This document shows positions 61,275 through 64,000 of a stretch of 64,000 nucleotides of DNA, one piece after another. The DNA is from Panopea generosa (Eukaryota; Mollusca; Bivalvia; Adapedonta; Hiatellidae). Numbering within the stretch: position 1 is the stretch's first letter; each line of letters opens with the position of its first letter. The notes beneath the pieces were generated by a model, which saw nothing but the letters and a program-made list of their open reading frames with translations, was not told where the DNA came from and ran no database searches. The stretch is taken from the NCBI GenBank assembly GCA_029582155.1, contig CM055907.1, positions 28,846,432 through 28,910,431 of the forward strand, read 5' to 3'. The position numbers and the translations under genes are program-made.

Positions 61275-64000
61275 GGAAGTGCAAATATGTGGTCCTGACG
61301 TCATAGATAAGTATTATGTACAAGTAGTATAAATGTGTGGTCCTGACGTCATACAGTTATACATAAGTATTATGTTTAAGTAGTATAATGTTATGTACAA
61401 TATTATAAATATGTGGTCCTGAAGTCATAAATAAGTATTATGTACAAGTAGTATAAATATGTGGTCCTGACGTCATAAATAAGTATTATGTATAAGTATG
61501 ATAAATGAGTGGTCATGACGTCATAAATAAGTATTATGTATAAGTATGATAAATACGTGGTCCTGACGTCATAGATAAGTATTATGTATAAGTATGATAA
61601 ATATGTGGTCCTGACGTCATAGATAAGTATTATGTTTAAGTTGTATAAATATGTGGTCCTGACGTCATAAATAAGTTTTATGTATAAGTATGATAAATGA
61701 GTGGTCATGACGTCATAGATAAGTATTATGTACAAGTAGTATAAATATGTGGTCCTGACGTCATAAATAAGTGTTATGAATAAGTATGATAAATGAGTGG
61801 TCATGACGTCATAAATAAGTATTATGTATAAGTATGATAAATATGTGGTCCTGACGTCATAGATAAGTATTATGTACAAGTAGTATAAATATGTGGTCCT
61901 GACGTCATAAATAAGTATTATGTATAAGTATGACAAATGAGTGGTCATGACGTCATAAATAAGTATTATGTATAAGAATGATAGATATGTGGTCCTGACG
62001 TCATAGATAAGTATTATGTTTAAGTATGATAAATATGTGGTCCTGACGTCATAGATAATTATTATGTTTAAGTAGTATAAATATATGGTCTTGACGTCAT
62101 ATATAAGTATTATGTTTAAGTAGTATAATGTTATGTATTAGTATTATAAATATGTGGTCGTTACGTAATAGATAGGTATTATGTACAAGTAATATAAATA
62201 TGTGGTCCTTACGTCATAGATAGGTATTATGTACAAGTAATATAAATATGTGGTCCTTACGTCATAGATAGGTATAATGTATAAGTAATATAAATATGTG
62301 GTCATGACGTCATAAATAAGTATAATGGTAAAGTAGTATAACTATGTGGTCCTTACGCCATAAATAGGTTTTATGTACAAGTAATATAAATATGTGGTCC
62401 TGACGTCATAGATAAATATTATGTTTAAGTAGTATTAATATGTGGTCCTTACGCCATAGATAGGTATTATGTACAAGTAATATAAAAATGTGGTCCTGAC
62501 GTCATAGATAAATATTATGTTTAAGTAGTATTAATATGTGGTCCTGACGTCATAGATAAGTAGTATGTATAAGTAATATAATGTTATTAACAAGTAGTAT
62601 AAATATGTGGTCCTTACGTCATAGATAGATATTATGTACAAGTAATATAAATATGTGGTCCTGACGTCATAGATATTATGTACAAATAATATAAATATCC
62701 GGTCCTGACGTCATAGATAAATATTATGTATAAGTAGTATAATGTTATGTATAAGTAGTATAAATATTTGGTCATGACGTCATAGATAAGTATTATGTAC
62801 AAGTAGTATAAATATATGGTCCTTACGTCATAGATAGGTATTATGTACAAGTAGTATAATGTTATGTACAAGTAGTATAAATATGTGGTCCTTACGTCAT
62901 GGATAGGTATTATGTACAAGCAATATAAATATGTGGTCCTTACGTCATGGATAGGTATTATGTACAAGTAATATAACTATGTGGTCCTTACGCCATAGAT
63001 AGGTATTATGTACAAGTTATATAAATATGTGGTCCTGACGTCATAGATATTATGTACAAGTAGTTTTAATATGTGGTCCTGACGTCATAGGTAAGTATTA
63101 TGTATAAGTAATATACATATGTGGCCCTGACGTCATAGATAAGTAGTATGTATAAGTAGTATAATGTTATGTACAAGTAGTATAAATATGTGGTCCTTAC
63201 GTCATAGATAGGTATTATGTACAAGTAATATAAATATGTGGTTCTGACGTCATAGATAAATATTATGTATAAGTTGTATAATGTTATGTATAAGTAGTAT
63301 AAATATGTGGTCATGACGTCAAAGATAAGTATTATGTTTAAGTAGTATAAATATGTGGTCCTTACGTCATAGATAGGTATTATGTACAAGTAGTATAATG
63401 TTATGTACAAGTAATATAAATATGTGGTCATGACGTCATAGATAAATATTATGTATAAGTAGTATAAATATGTGGTCCTGACGTCATAGATAAGTATTAT
63501 GTATAAGTAGTATAATGTAATGTACAAGTAATATAAATATGTGGTCCTGACGTCATAGATAAGAATTATGTATAAGTAGTATAATGTTATGTACAAGTAA
63601 TATAAATATGTGGTCATGACGTCATAGATAAGTATTATGTTTAAGTAGTATAAATATGTGGTCCTGACGTCATAGATAATTATTATGTTTAAGTAGTATA
63701 AATATGTGGTCCTGACGTCATAGATAAGAATTATGTTTAAGTAGTATAAACATGTGGTCCTGACGTCATATATAAGTATTATGTATAAGTATGATAAATA
63801 TGTGGTCCTGACGTCATAGATAATTATTATGTTTAAGTAGTATAAATATGTGGTCCTTACGTCATAGATAGGTATTATGTTTAAGTATTATAATGTAATG
63901 TACAAGTAGTATAAATATGTGGTCCTTATGTCATAGATAGGTATTATGTACAAGTGATATAAATATGGGGTCATGACGTCATAGATTAGTATTATGTTTA
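61275..64000. repeat. 48-bp satellite with a CRE palindrome in each unit
   Basis: The unit contains TATAAATATGTGGTCCTGAC, GTCATAGATAAGTATTATGT, ATAAGTAG. Some units carry an extra 18 bases (TATAATGTTATGTACAAG), giving 66 bp. I count about 37 exact TGACGTCA octamers; the other units have TTACGTCA, TTACGCCA or similar. The array continues past the window end. Minus-strand open frames rich in Tyr, Leu and Ile follow from the unit length and are not called genes. Confidence 0.95.

Noticed and set aside
61403-63617. Tyr/Leu/Ile-rich repeat proteins of 111-183 residues on the minus strand
   Set aside because: They come from the 48-bp satellite; length variants of the unit break them repeatedly.

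Overview
This window looks like nuclear DNA from an AT-rich animal genome, most likely a bivalve mollusc. The supporting evidence is spliced coding exons with GT/AG borders and matching phases, several metazoan transposon classes (CR1/L2-like LINE with a 2A motif, hAT, mariner, tRNA-derived SINEs), bivalve-style dispersed repeats, and a fibrinogen-related (FReD) secreted-protein gene of the kind expanded in molluscs. The taxonomic call is inference; no marker gene is present.

Layout. Bases 1-82 are the last coding piece of an unidentified gene, followed by a probable 3' UTR to about 1.1 kb. From 1.3 to 22.7 kb I see no convincing host gene. That stretch holds a TIR element (1334-2002), an array of G/C-flanked palindromes (2.26-3.8 kb), a 22-bp satellite (4.0-6.7 kb), old transposon debris including two unrelated reverse-transcriptase relics (9.0-10.9 kb), a fold-back element (15.07-16.0 kb), and 39-, 47- and 44-bp satellites (16.0-21.1 kb).

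The main host gene is on the plus strand from about 23.5 kb to at least 48.1 kb. Six exons join in phase: a secreted PAN/apple-like exon (23526-23867), a short Cys-rich exon (24369-24447), a Sushi/CCP exon (25249-25419) and three consecutive FReD exons (32982-33121, 33863-33959, 47970-48119). The C-terminal part of the FReD is not clearly identified; weak exon candidates lie at 55.9 and 59.1 kb. The introns are very large and filled with repeats: a nearly whole but dead LINE (26.1-30.36 kb), a 33-bp minisatellite, a 37-bp minisatellite of about 160 copies, a TATG/24-bp array, 43- and 40-bp arrays, and an antisense gene relic of a Cys-rich family (46.5-47.4 kb).

Downstream of the last FReD exon are a hAT element carrying an OTU protease-like domain (48894-53282), 87-bp and 29-bp satellites (53.4-57.5 kb), a mariner relic interrupted by other sequence (59227-61153), and a 48-bp satellite whose unit contains the CRE palindrome TGACGTCA (61.3 kb to the window end).

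The most unusual point is the very high density of unrelated tandem arrays, roughly 40 percent of the window by eye. Within that, the 37-bp array begins exactly at the 3' end of a FReD exon and repeats that exon's own splice donor.
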